A stretch of 10,469 nucleotides of DNA, taken from positions 1-10,469 of the forward strand of contig CALGCU010000001.1 of assembly GCA_937886455.1 (NCBI GenBank), given 5' to 3'. Under the pieces are notes generated by a model. It had not been told where the DNA came from and did no database searches. It was given only the letters and a program-made list of their open reading frames with translations. This stretch comes from an uncultured Bacteroidales bacterium (lineage in GTDB: Bacteria; Bacteroidota; Bacteroidia; Bacteroidales; Paludibacteraceae). Shown piece by piece: positions 1 to 7,337 of the stretch; the stretch's first letter is position 1, and every line of letters starts with the position of its first letter. Made by a program: the position numbers and the translations under genes.

Positions 1-588
1 CTTCTTGATCTCGCTTGTCAGACGGCCGAGGAATGCAGGACGTCCGATACCTGCCATATCTTTCAAGCATATTTCTTGTGCTCCCCCCTCTATGAGTTGT
101 TCAGCCAGATTGATGTAGTATTCAGCAGTGTGTACCGGAGAATAGGTGATACACATTGTGGCTTGTGCAATCATGCCGGCCTCTTTAGCCCAATTGATAG
201 AAGGTATAATATTTCGAGGGTCGTTGAGTCCACAGAAAATACGTGTGATATCCACACCTTGTGCTTTTTTTACTTTATACATCAATTGGCGTACATCAGC
301 AGGTACTGGATTCATACGCAAACCATTCAATCCACGGTCGAGCATGTGGGTTTGTATGCCTGCTTCGTTGAAGAACTTAGTAAAGGTACGTACAGCTTTG
401 TTAGGATTTTCTCCATAAAGCAAATTAACCTGTTCAGAAGCGCCACCATTGGTTTCTACTCGAGCGAAACATCCCATGTCAATAATAGCAGGTGCAACTT
501 GGGCCAGTTGGTCTTTGCGTGGCACATATTTGCCTGATGACTGCCACATGTCACGATAAACAAGGCTAAATTTAATTTCTTTTTTCAT
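1..588 (-). CDS. Biotin-dependent carboxyltransferase, OadA/PycB type (3' end outside window)
   Basis: The gene starts at ATG 588 and is open for 196 codons to the window edge, so the C-terminal part is missing. The protein begins MKKEIKFSLVYRDMWQS and contains CLKDMAGIGRP near residues 174-184. KDMAG is the signature of the HMGL-like carboxyltransferase TIM barrel found in oxaloacetate decarboxylase alpha, pyruvate carboxylase and transcarboxylase 5S; its Lys (K176 here) is the one carbamylated to bind the active-site metal. D13 in RDMWQS matches the metal-binding Asp of the usual RDAHQS motif. The expected product moves CO2 between biotin and pyruvate/oxaloacetate in the cytoplasm or at a membrane decarboxylase complex. 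The metal-binding His pair and any biotinyl domain would lie beyond the edge. Decarboxylase alpha subunit and pyruvate carboxylase subunit B cannot be told apart from this fragment. The family assignment is firm; the exact enzyme name is not. Confidence 0.9.
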   Translation of the reverse strand, partial: MKKEIKFSLVYRDMWQSSGKYVPRKDQLAQVAPAIIDMGCFARVETNGGASEQVNLLYGENPNKAVRTFTKFFNEAGIQTHMLDRGLNGLRMNPVPADVRQLMYKVKKAQGVDITRIFCGLNDPRNIIPSINWAKEAGMIAQATMCITYSPVHTAEYYINLAEQLIEGGAQEICLKDMAGIGRPAFLGRLTSEIKK

Positions 589-636
589 AACAACTACGTA
601 TTATTTTCTATAATGGTTAGATTTAAGTGTTCAGTA

Positions 637-656
637 TTTTTAATAATTTTTAATAA
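637..656 (-). repeat. Two tandem 10-bp copies in the carboxyltransferase leader
   Basis: On the minus strand TTATTAAAAA occurs twice in direct succession, without mismatches, just downstream of the predicted transcription start. The period of one helical turn would suit a pair of operator half-sites, but an AT-rich leader can produce this by chance. Confidence 0.5.
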
Positions 657-664
657 GGCGAGGG

Positions 665-694
665 CAAATGTACGGATTTTTCGGATTTATACAA
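665..694 (-). promoter_or_regulatory. Bacteroidota promoter for the carboxyltransferase gene
   Basis: Read on the minus strand, TTG (694-692) is followed by 19 nt and then TACATTTG (672-665), matching the Bacteroidota sigma-ABfr pattern TTG-N19-TAnnTTTG. Transcription should start near 660, giving a leader of about 70 nt before ATG 588. The promoter separates this gene from the 5'-nucleotidase-domain gene upstream on the same strand. Confidence 0.72.
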
Positions 695-755
695 TAGTTT
701 GGCGTATTTTTCTTTCGCTTATTTATTTAACATCCATCCCTCGTTCCTCTTTTGA

Positions 756-1520
756 TTATTCATCACAAAAACCGAGCCGTCCTTCAAGTTCTGCCATAAT
801 TGGTTTTCCTTCGGCTGTATTCTTCTTGACAGCAGCGATGTAGATGTCACGAATTGTGACCCCTGTATCCAATCGTTTTTGATGATGAGTGAGTGCGTCC
901 ATACCATCGTTTCCTGCCACCAGATAGTCGTTAGTAGCCACAGAATAAAGGCTTTCGGGTTTAATTGGTTGACCATTTATACAGATGTTGTGTGCTCTTT
1001 GTTCTTTCATGCAGAAAGTAAGTCCTGAAACCCCTTGTCCGCCATACGCAGCAAAAGATTGGCACAAGTCATTGATATCAGCACCTTTGAGCCAAACAAT
1101 GGTCAATTGGTTGTCAAAGGGCATCAGTTCATATATTTTTCGCAGGGTGATATCTCCAGCCGGTATTTCACATCGGAGTCCTCCCATATTCACTATGCCG
1201 ATATCAGCCGGCGAGCCGATATATGCAGTAGCCGCTTCACGCAGGACGTCGGCAGTCCAGTTGCTCAAAGGGCTTTCAGGCTGATAGGCGCGTAACCCCT
1301 TGGGAGCATGTCCTATCACTTCATCCATTGTGGCACTCAGGGCATCCGCATAAGGCTGTAAAGACTCTGCATATCCATTGCTTGGTATGCCATCCAAGGT
1401 GCTATCCACCGGGAGTAATTCCATATCAGTGGTCACCACTTTTCTTGAAGGTTTTACACATGCCACCAATTGCAAAAGCAAGCATGTAACAACCAGAGTT
1501 AAGAGTAGTTTTTTTGTCAT
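756..1520 (-). CDS. Lipoprotein with 5'-nucleotidase C-terminal domain only
   Basis: This 254-residue protein corresponds to the substrate-binding C-terminal domain (5_nucleotid_C) of UshA-type 5'-nucleotidases. Residues 1-20 form a signal peptide ending in the lipobox LVAC, with lipidation expected at C21. Family motifs are IVNMGGLR (about 109-116), GDITLRKIYELMPFDN (about 122-137) and YSVATNDYLVAGNDG (192-206). The N-terminal metallophosphatase domain that carries the two metal ions is absent. In related bacteria, from memory, the two halves are often separate adjacent genes, but the gene next downstream here is a carboxyltransferase. I chose ATG 1520 over an in-frame TTG at 1535 because it places the lysines directly before the hydrophobic core. 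The protein should sit in the periplasm, probably anchored to a membrane. It cannot be an active nucleotidase alone; it may pair with a phosphatase half encoded elsewhere. Confidence 0.85.
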   Translation of the reverse strand: MTKKLLLTLVVTCLLLQLVACVKPSRKVVTTDMELLPVDSTLDGIPSNGYAESLQPYADALSATMDEVIGHAPKGLRAYQPESPLSNWTADVLREAATAYIGSPADIGIVNMGGLRCEIPAGDITLRKIYELMPFDNQLTIVWLKGADINDLCQSFAAYGGQGVSGLTFCMKEQRAHNICINGQPIKPESLYSVATNDYLVAGNDGMDALTHHQKRLDTGVTIRDIYIAAVKKNTAEGKPIMAELEGRLGFCDE

Positions 1521-1568
1521 AATCAGAGTAATCAAATTATTTTATTGCGACAATTCATTTTAGCCATG

Positions 1569-1576
1569 CAAACTTA
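1569..1576 (-). promoter_or_regulatory. -7 element for the 5'-nucleotidase-domain lipoprotein gene
   Basis: TAAGTTTG on the minus strand matches TAnnTTTG. It lies about 49 nt upstream of ATG 1520. The nearest upstream TTG is 23 nt away rather than 19, so the -33 element is weak. Confidence 0.5.
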
Positions 1577-1632
1577 GTCATTTTATTCTGAAAAAATACC
1601 AATAAATCAACCATTTTTCAAAAAGAAAGTTG

Positions 1633-1640
1633 TACTTTTG
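1633..1640 (+). promoter_or_regulatory. -7 element for malQ
   Basis: TACTTTTG matches the Bacteroidota TAnnTTTG box and lies 48 nt upstream of ATG 1689, predicting a leader of about 43 nt. No TTG is present at the right -33 distance, so activator help is possible. It faces away from the -7 box at 1569-1576. Confidence 0.6.
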
Positions 1641-1688
1641 CAGAAAATCAACTCATAGATATTATTTTAACTATAAAACATATATAAT

Positions 1689-4358
1689 ATGACCATCAAA
1701 ATCACAATACAGTATCAAGCAGAATGGGGACAAACCCTATGCTTGGTTGGGCACACAGAGAGCCGCGAGTGGACTGAGAATGCTCCGTTGTATTTGGAAT
1801 GTTCGGGAAGTGATTATTGGGAAGCCAATGTTGAACTGCCCGATACTGACACTCTGCTCACCTATCGATATGGTGTAAAAACACAAGACGGACACATTTT
1901 CTACGAAAAAGGAGATTATCGTCATCTGAGTATCGGTGGTGTGAAGGGCAACTGCCGTGTGGTGGACTACTGGCGAGCTAAATCCTTGGATGATTCTTTC
2001 ATGTCGTCTCTCTTTACTGATGCTCTTTTCAGCCGCACAAAGAAAAGCCGCAAGAGTGCTACAGGCAATCTACGTTTTTCCATTTGCTTGCCACGCATTC
2101 AACGCAACGAAGCTGTAGCCATTGTGGGCAACATTCCTGAATTGGGCAATTGGGATTGTAACAAGAAATTACTTTTGTCTGATAAGAATTTCCCTGTGTG
2201 GGAAGGAGGAGTTAAGATTAAATCATATCCTGCCAACATTGAATACAAATATATCATTTTCAATACCGATACCAACGAGGTGGTGGATATGGAGTATGGC
2301 GACAATCGCCGTCTTTGGACATCAGCATTGGAAAGTTGTCTTTGCATTAACGACTATGGTTTCCGCTACACTCGCGGAGCATGGCGTGGCGCCGGAGTGG
2401 CCATCCCAGTGTTTTCTCTCCGCACACAAGAAGGATTTGGTGTGGGCGAGTTTCTTGACTTGAAAAAAATGGTAGATTGGGCTGTGAGCACCAACATGAA
2501 GATGATTCAGACCTTGCCTATCAACGACACAACCATGTTGTGGACCAATAAGGATTCTTACCCCTACAGCACTGTTTCTGTATTTGCTCTGCATCCCATC
2601 TATTTGCGTTTGGAAAAGATTGGTAAACTCAAAGACAAGAAACAACAAGCTGAGTTTGAAGCAAAACGCGAAGAATTCAATGCGCTTGACTATGTAAACT
2701 ATCAAGAAATTATTGCAGCAAAATGGGAATATATCAAGGCAGTATATCCTGCAGAAGGTGAAAAAGTATTTGCTTCTGCCGACTACAAGAAATGGTTTGA
2801 AACCAATGAATCATGGTTAAAGCCTTATGCTGCTTTCTGCTACTTGCGCGACCTTAATCACACTCCAGAATTTGCTAAGTGGGGCGAATATGCAGTGTAT
2901 GACGAAAAGGCCATAGCCAAATTATGCGACAAAAAATCAAAAGCATACAACGATATAGCCATTCACTATTTTGTGCAATATCACTTGCACAAACAACTCA
3001 GCGAAGTGCGCGACTATGCTCATCAATCAGGAGTGGCTCTCAAGGGTGACATACCTATCGGTATCAATCCTAACAGTGCAGACGCTTGGCAAGCACCTGA
3101 ATTGTTTGACCTCTCGTTACAAGCCGGCGCACCGCCCGATGATTTCTCCATCTCCGGGCAAAACTGGGGATTCCCTCCATACAATTGGGACATTATGGCA
3201 CGCGACAATTTCGATTGGTGGAGACGTCGCTTTGTGAAGATGGCTGATTATTTTGACGCTTATCGTATTGACCACATCTTAGGATTCTTCCGTATCTGGG
3301 TTATGCCACAACAAGCCGTGTGGGGACTTACCGGTTGCTTCTTGCCTGCTCTTCCATACTCTTTAGACGACTTACGTCAAAGAGGAATATGGTTGGACGA
3401 AAAACGCATGCTTGCACCCTACATCCACCAATGGTGTTTACAAGAAATGTTCGGACACAGATGGGAAGAAGTGCGTGACCGTTTCTTTGATATTGATGGA
3501 TATGAGATGTTCCGTTTCAAACCTGAATTTGACACAGAAAAGAAAGTGCAAGCTTACTTCCGCGACAATAATCTCACCAGCGACGAAGATATCCGCCTCC
3601 GCAATGCATTGTATGAACTACACTGCGAGGTACTCTTTGTGCGCGACCCACGCCAACCAGAACTCTTGCACCCACGTATCTCCATGAACTTGTCACGTTC
3701 ATTCAGAGCGCTTAACGACCATGACAAAAATAGGCTCATGGACCTCTATAACGAGTTCTTCTTCCGCCGTCACAATGAATTCTGGAAACAATCTGCCTAC
3801 AGAAAACTGCCTACACTCATTGCCTCAACTCGCATGTTGGTGTGCGGCGAAGACCTTGGTATGGTGCCCGACTCAGTGCCTGAAGTGATGAACGAACTTC
3901 AAATTCTTTCTTTGGAAATACAACGTATGCCGAAGAATCCGAAAGTGGAATTTGCTCACCCAGCAGATGCACCTTACTTATCTGTGTGCACCACAGGAAC
4001 ACACGACATGAATCCGCTCCGCGCATGGTGGGAAGAAAACTATGACAAGACACAACGCTTCTACAACCACACTATGGGATGGTGGGGAGGTGCACCAGCC
4101 AAATGTTCCGGTGCTATTGCAGAAGCTATCTTGAAACAACATGTTTATTCTCCGGCTATGTGGGTTGTGTTGCCACTGCAAGATTGGTTTGCCATAGACG
4201 AAGCTATCAGCAAACCCGATGTGCACGGAGAACGTATCAATGTGCCTGAAAATCCGGACAACTTCTGGTGTTACAGAATGCACATAAGCATGGAAGAACT
4301 ATTGCAAAATGAAAGCTTCTGTGCACAGGTGAAAGCACTCGTTGATGTGAGAAACTAA
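1689..4358 (+). CDS. malQ: 4-alpha-glucanotransferase, GH77 with two N-terminal CBM20 domains (DPE2-like)
   Basis: This 889-residue cytoplasmic enzyme should transfer glucan chains between maltodextrins, releasing glucose. It has no signal peptide. A divergent CBM20 starch-binding domain lies at about 1-95. A second at about 127-228 carries the typical GNIPELGNWD loop (147-156). The GH77 barrel starts near residue 234 with GVAIPVFSLRTQEGFG. Catalytic residues identified by motif are nucleophile D528 (YRIDH), acid/base E721 (CGEDLGMVP) and D773 (GTHD). GQNWGFPP is also present. Nucleophile and acid/base are 193 residues apart, against about 50 in E. coli MalQ, so the barrel holds a large insertion. 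This layout matches plant cytosolic DPE2, which acts on maltose and soluble heteroglycan. The gene stands alone, with its own promoter and terminator. Start ATG 1689 is the first in-frame ATG after the promoter. Family is certain; acceptor preference is inferred. Confidence 0.96.
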   Translation: MTIKITIQYQAEWGQTLCLVGHTESREWTENAPLYLECSGSDYWEANVELPDTDTLLTYRYGVKTQDGHIFYEKGDYRHLSIGGVKGNCRVVDYWRAKSLDDSFMSSLFTDALFSRTKKSRKSATGNLRFSICLPRIQRNEAVAIVGNIPELGNWDCNKKLLLSDKNFPVWEGGVKIKSYPANIEYKYIIFNTDTNEVVDMEYGDNRRLWTSALESCLCINDYGFRYTRGAWRGAGVAIPVFSLRTQEGFGVGEFLDLKKMVDWAVSTNMKMIQTLPINDTTMLWTNKDSYPYSTVSVFALHPIYLRLEKIGKLKDKKQQAEFEAKREEFNALDYVNYQEIIAAKWEYIKAVYPAEGEKVFASADYKKWFETNESWLKPYAAFCYLRDLNHTPEFAKWGEYAVYDEKAIAKLCDKKSKAYNDIAIHYFVQYHLHKQLSEVRDYAHQSGVALKGDIPIGINPNSADAWQAPELFDLSLQAGAPPDDFSISGQNWGFPPYNWDIMARDNFDWWRRRFVKMADYFDAYRIDHILGFFRIWVMPQQAVWGLTGCFLPALPYSLDDLRQRGIWLDEKRMLAPYIHQWCLQEMFGHRWEEVRDRFFDIDGYEMFRFKPEFDTEKKVQAYFRDNNLTSDEDIRLRNALYELHCEVLFVRDPRQPELLHPRISMNLSRSFRALNDHDKNRLMDLYNEFFFRRHNEFWKQSAYRKLPTLIASTRMLVCGEDLGMVPDSVPEVMNELQILSLEIQRMPKNPKVEFAHPADAPYLSVCTTGTHDMNPLRAWWEENYDKTQRFYNHTMGWWGGAPAKCSGAIAEAILKQHVYSPAMWVVLPLQDWFAIDEAISKPDVHGERINVPENPDNFWCYRMHISMEELLQNESFCAQVKALVDVRN

Positions 4359-4393
4359 ACACGATATTTTCATAAGAAACGAAACATACTTTC

Positions 4394-4439
4394 ACAAAAA
4401 CACCGACCTTGAGAGAAGACTCAAAGTCGGTGTTTTTGT
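4394..4439. terminator. Bidirectional intrinsic terminator
   Basis: ACAAAAACACCGAC (4394-4407) pairs perfectly with GTCGGTGTTTTTGT (4426-4439). After one mismatch the stem continues with TTGAG/CTCAA (4409-4413 and 4420-4424) around a 6-nt loop. The A-run on one arm and T-run on the other let it work in both directions. It lies between the convergent malQ and Sel1-like genes, 35 nt after the malQ stop. Confidence 0.88.
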
Positions 4440-4486
4440 ATATCGATAAAAGCAAACGGCTATTATCTCCGGACTATACGGTGAGA

Positions 4487-5704
4487 TTAAGCATACGCAT
4501 CATAGCGTCCATCATCATCCGGTTCGTCATCCTCTTCTTCGCCTTCTTCCGTCCATTCAGCATCATACTTAGGCAGATGATATTGTTCGATTTCAGCTGC
4601 AAACTCTGTGAGTTTACCTTGCTTATAAGCATCCCCCCCCGCATTAATCAACTTTTGCGACCCTCTTCTTGCACCGACAATTGCAATCACATTCTTCCGC
4701 TCCTCGGGCACAAGAAGCACTTGTTCATCTGCCATGTCATACATCCTCTCCATACACTCCGTCGATGAATAGCGCGCACCCGCACTATAGTAGAGCCATG
4801 CTTGCTGATAATAATATTCTCTCAACTCATCATCTTCTATATCGCCCACTTGGCGATAATAATCACCCAGGAAACGTGCCGCTTGCGAGGAACCCAGTTC
4901 CACAGCCTTTTTCAACATTTGTTCCACTTCTTCCTCATCCTCCAAAGTCATGGCATACTGATAGAAACAATCGTAACACTCCATCTCCATACCTCTTTTC
5001 AAAACTTCCAGATAAGCCTTCTTATCCAAAGGTTCTCCGTCCTCATCTTTTTCAATCGCATAAGGCAAAACATACATCGCAGAAAGCGAACCCATCTGAG
5101 CAGCTTTTTCATAATAAGGGAGTGCTGTTTCTGCGCCATAAATCTCAAGCAAGGCAGTTGCTTTCCACTCCATCCACACTACATCATCCTCTCCGTCCTT
5201 TTCAATTAATTCATTAATAATGGTGAGCGCTTTAGCCTGGTTTTGCTCCACACCATCAAATCCATATAGGAAGTTAGACAACTGTTTAATTGCTGCCAAT
5301 CTCGATTCTTTCTCCAAAGTTTCCACCAGCAAATCCTTCGCCTTTGTCACGTCAATCTTCCCAAACATTCCATATTTAAGCGGACTAATCATGGCTGCTC
5401 CTGCATCTGCCACTCCATGTTCATAAGCATAAGTGTACATCCTTTCTGCCTGCTCTACGGAGTCAGCCTCCGGTTGCACACTGATGTGATAGCGCCCCAG
5501 TGCATACTGAGCATGCGGATTACCTTTCTCTGCATAAGCCTTTAACATTGCCAGAGTATCTTCATTCAGAAGAAAAAGGTTGTCTGATTCCAAAAAAACA
5601 CTCAAGTAGCGTTTTTCAGCTTTTTTGTCTTCCGGCAACAGAGGTAAAGAATCCTGTATAGCAGCATTAACCAAGGTACGAGGAGTAACATTATTTGTTT
5701 TCAT
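4487..5704 (-). CDS. Sel1/TPR-like repeat protein with acidic C-terminus
   Basis: The 405-residue protein has no signal peptide and is probably cytoplasmic. It is built of degenerate helical-pair repeats of the Sel1/TPR type. The clearest are at about 59-96 (EKGNPHAQYALGRYH), 196-215 (YYEKAAQMGSLSAMYVLPYA) and 265-310 (KKAVELGSSQAARFLGDYY). The spacing and the A-x-G-x-x-x-A pattern match Sel1 repeats, which mediate protein-protein contacts, so a scaffold role is likely and no enzymatic motif is seen. The C-terminus (385-398) is almost entirely Glu/Asp. Start ATG 5704 is preferred to an in-frame TTG at 5767, because the longer form would begin upstream of the gene's own promoter. It is divergent from the three-gene operon and shares its promoter region. 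A run of eight G occurs in the coding strand near codons 355-358. Confidence 0.82.
   Translation of the reverse strand: MKTNNVTPRTLVNAAIQDSLPLLPEDKKAEKRYLSVFLESDNLFLLNEDTLAMLKAYAEKGNPHAQYALGRYHISVQPEADSVEQAERMYTYAYEHGVADAGAAMISPLKYGMFGKIDVTKAKDLLVETLEKESRLAAIKQLSNFLYGFDGVEQNQAKALTIINELIEKDGEDDVVWMEWKATALLEIYGAETALPYYEKAAQMGSLSAMYVLPYAIEKDEDGEPLDKKAYLEVLKRGMEMECYDCFYQYAMTLEDEEEVEQMLKKAVELGSSQAARFLGDYYRQVGDIEDDELREYYYQQAWLYYSAGARYSSTECMERMYDMADEQVLLVPEERKNVIAIVGARRGSQKLINAGGDAYKQGKLTEFAAEIEQYHLPKYDAEWTEEGEEEDDEPDDDGRYDAYA
4633..4640 (-). repeat. G8 homopolymer inside the Sel1-like gene
   Basis: Eight consecutive C on the plus strand read as GCG-GGG-GGG-GAT on the coding strand (Ala-Gly-Gly-Asp, residues 355-358). 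Tracts of this length slip during replication in several bacteria and can cause on/off variation. Loss of one G replaces the acidic tail with a basic one ending at a stop at 4474-4476. Gain of one G leads to a stop within a few codons. Whether slippage happens here is unknown. Confidence 0.6.
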
Positions 5705-5729
5705 AGACACTAAATTTAAATAGGATGCA

Positions 5730-5760
5730 CAAATATAGAAACTTTTGTTAACTTTGCAAA
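5730..5760 (-). promoter_or_regulatory. Promoter of the Sel1-like gene
   Basis: On the minus strand TTTG (5760-5757) is followed by 19 nt and TATATTTG (5737-5730), an excellent Bacteroidota promoter. The start site should be near 5725, about 20 nt before ATG 5704. It overlaps the oppositely directed promoter whose -7 box is at 5749-5756. Confidence 0.78.
5749..5756 (+). promoter_or_regulatory. -7 element of the three-gene operon
   Basis: TAACTTTG matches TAnnTTTG and predicts a start near 5761, leaving a leader of only about 12 nt before ATG 5773. There is no TTG at the expected -33 position (about 5727-5729), so this promoter is weaker by sequence than its divergent partner and may need an activator. 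Confidence 0.65.
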
Positions 5761-5772
5761 AAATCAAATTGT

Positions 5773-6696
5773 ATGAACCATAGTTTTATCGTCAGATACA
5801 TTCACGAATATTCTGACAGAGGTGCAAGTTGCAGGCATGTGGATTATCACATTATACTCGCCGAAGAACTAACCGAACATCGCGTGTTTGAAGATGTGTT
5901 CGGCTATCCCCTGGAAGTGATTTCCAACACCGCAGAAGAATTAACCTTCATATATCGCAAGAAAGAATTTACCCTGAATAAGTTCTGGCAAGTTTTGGGC
6001 ACAGTGTGGTTTAGCTGTCCCAACGAGCAAGTGAGCGAACAATACCGTTGCACCTTCCAGTTTATCAACCAATATCCAAGCACCAACTGGGACCACGAAC
6101 GCATGCAACAATGCTTGAAGCAAATGCGTGAAAACACCCATCGGGGAGACTTATGGAAAAACATCACACTGGGCAGAGAACTGATGTGTATCATGAAAGA
6201 CATGTCACCCAAAAGTGACTCACACATCAATCCTACCATCCGTAAATTCATCTGCGAACAAGTGATAAAAGAGGAGATGATTGACAAACGTGACGCTCTG
6301 CGCCTTTTCATGACTTTTAACGAATATTGGCGAATCAATGACTACGAAGAAAATAGGGAAGAGGCTAAAAACATAGAACACGACCGCAAATTTCACCACA
6401 CGGTCGATTCCAATATCTACACCTATTCTTGGTTACTCTTTGAACCTGACAACAAGTATTCTCAAGGAGTGTGGGATGAGATGAGCAGGCTGAAAACCGA
6501 CCCCATACAATTAACACCCGAATGGGAGAAGAACATCTATGCTGTAGAAAAAGAATGTGAACGTCGCCTGAATAACGAACCACGATACATGGGATTCTGC
6601 CATGCTTATTGGTCTACAAAAAGAGCTGTATTGGCAGAACGTGGCATTCAATGGCGCTCACCTGCCTCCATGAATCCAAAAGTTATGTTTGACTAA
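5773..6696 (+). CDS. Unrecognised 307-residue protein, first gene of operon
   Basis: I do not recognise a named family. The protein has no signal peptide or membrane segment and is probably cytoplasmic. It is rich in aromatic residues and in charged helices. The N-terminal ~100 residues look alpha/beta, with strands such as NHSFIVRYIHEYS and LTFIYRKKEF. The middle (about 105-225) is mostly helical. The end is distinctive: GFCHAYWSTKRAVLAERG (274-291), then a short WRSPASMNPKVMFD tail. This segment looks like a conserved family signature because of its dense Trp, Pro and Asn. Start ATG 5773 lies immediately after the promoter. The following gene begins 1 nt after its stop, so the two are almost certainly translated from one message. 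Linkage to the DUF1963 and NPCBM genes suggests a shared but unknown role. Confidence 0.8.
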   Translation: MNHSFIVRYIHEYSDRGASCRHVDYHIILAEELTEHRVFEDVFGYPLEVISNTAEELTFIYRKKEFTLNKFWQVLGTVWFSCPNEQVSEQYRCTFQFINQYPSTNWDHERMQQCLKQMRENTHRGDLWKNITLGRELMCIMKDMSPKSDSHINPTIRKFICEQVIKEEMIDKRDALRLFMTFNEYWRINDYEENREEAKNIEHDRKFHHTVDSNIYTYSWLLFEPDNKYSQGVWDEMSRLKTDPIQLTPEWEKNIYAVEKECERRLNNEPRYMGFCHAYWSTKRAVLAERGIQWRSPASMNPKVMFD

Positions 6697-6697
6697 T

Positions 6698-7324
6698 ATG
6701 GCCATAGGCATCAACACATATAACACTCACAACAACCTCGCCAATCTAAGCCATTGGTGGGGATTTCCCGACTTGCCCGAAGGGACACAATTTCCTTGTA
6801 GAGGAGAAATAGACGAACATGACACCGAAGACCTGCTCACATTCATCTGCCAAATTCGCTTGGAAGACCTCCGCCAACATGACCCACAACACTTGCTCCC
6901 CACTGAAGGAATGCTCTATTTCTTTGCTGATTTAGACTATTTCCTTGGCCAAACCGACGCTGAGGCCGAAGGGCTTGGCTTCTGGGACGAAACATCTTTC
7001 AAGGTCATTTACTCCCCCTCCCTCACTCCGCTACACACCCACGAAGTGAGATGGGCGGACGGCACGCCGGCAACACTTCCGGCTGAGGCAATCACTTTTA
7101 ACAACGTGGTCGACAAACACCATGGGCACAAACTCTTAGGCACACCATTCTTTGAAGAAGTCACATGGGAAGCCGAAGGCATGATTTCTCTGCTACAAAT
7201 CGACGAAGACGAAAGATGGGGATTACGCCTATTCGACATGGGAAATCTCAACTTCCTCATCACACCCAATGACCTCATCAACCGCAACTTTGACAACGTA
7301 AAACTATACTTTCATTCTCTATAA
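6698..7324 (+). CDS. DUF1963 (YwqG-like) family protein
   Basis: The 208-residue protein shows the DUF1963/YwqG pattern in order: WGFPDLPEGTQFP (21-33), LLTFICQIRLEDL (46-58), LPTEGMLYFFADLDYF (67-82), KLLGTPFF (145-152), MISLLQIDEDE (162-172) and GNLNFLITPNDLINRNFDNV (182-201). The family is widespread in bacteria, probably cytoplasmic, and has no settled biochemical role; members often turn up in accessory gene clusters. ATG 6698 is chosen because an in-frame TTG at 6689 lies inside the upstream coding sequence, while ATG 6698 falls 1 nt after that gene's stop, typical of translational coupling. It lies between the unknown 307-residue protein and the secreted NPCBM protein. Confidence 0.87.
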   Translation: MAIGINTYNTHNNLANLSHWWGFPDLPEGTQFPCRGEIDEHDTEDLLTFICQIRLEDLRQHDPQHLLPTEGMLYFFADLDYFLGQTDAEAEGLGFWDETSFKVIYSPSLTPLHTHEVRWADGTPATLPAEAITFNNVVDKHHGHKLLGTPFFEEVTWEAEGMISLLQIDEDERWGLRLFDMGNLNFLITPNDLINRNFDNVKLYFHSL

Positions 7325-7337
7325 ATAAGAATCCACA

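Noticed and set aside
76..537. Plus-strand open frame of 153 codons
   Set aside because: It is antisense to the carboxyltransferase, whose translation matches a known family; the plus-strand translation has no family features.
1521..1535. Longer N-terminus of the 5'-nucleotidase-domain lipoprotein from TTG 1535
   Set aside because: It would put five extra residues before the basic start of the signal peptide; ATG 1520 gives a standard lipoprotein signal.
4669..5217. Plus-strand open frame of 182 codons
   Set aside because: It is a shadow of the Sel1-like gene on the other strand; its low-complexity His/Pro/Leu/Ser composition is not protein-like and it has no promoter.
5705..5767. Longer N-terminus of the Sel1-like protein from TTG 5767
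   Set aside because: The extension would begin upstream of the gene's own strong promoter and overlaps the divergent promoter; ATG 5704 is consistent with the predicted start site.
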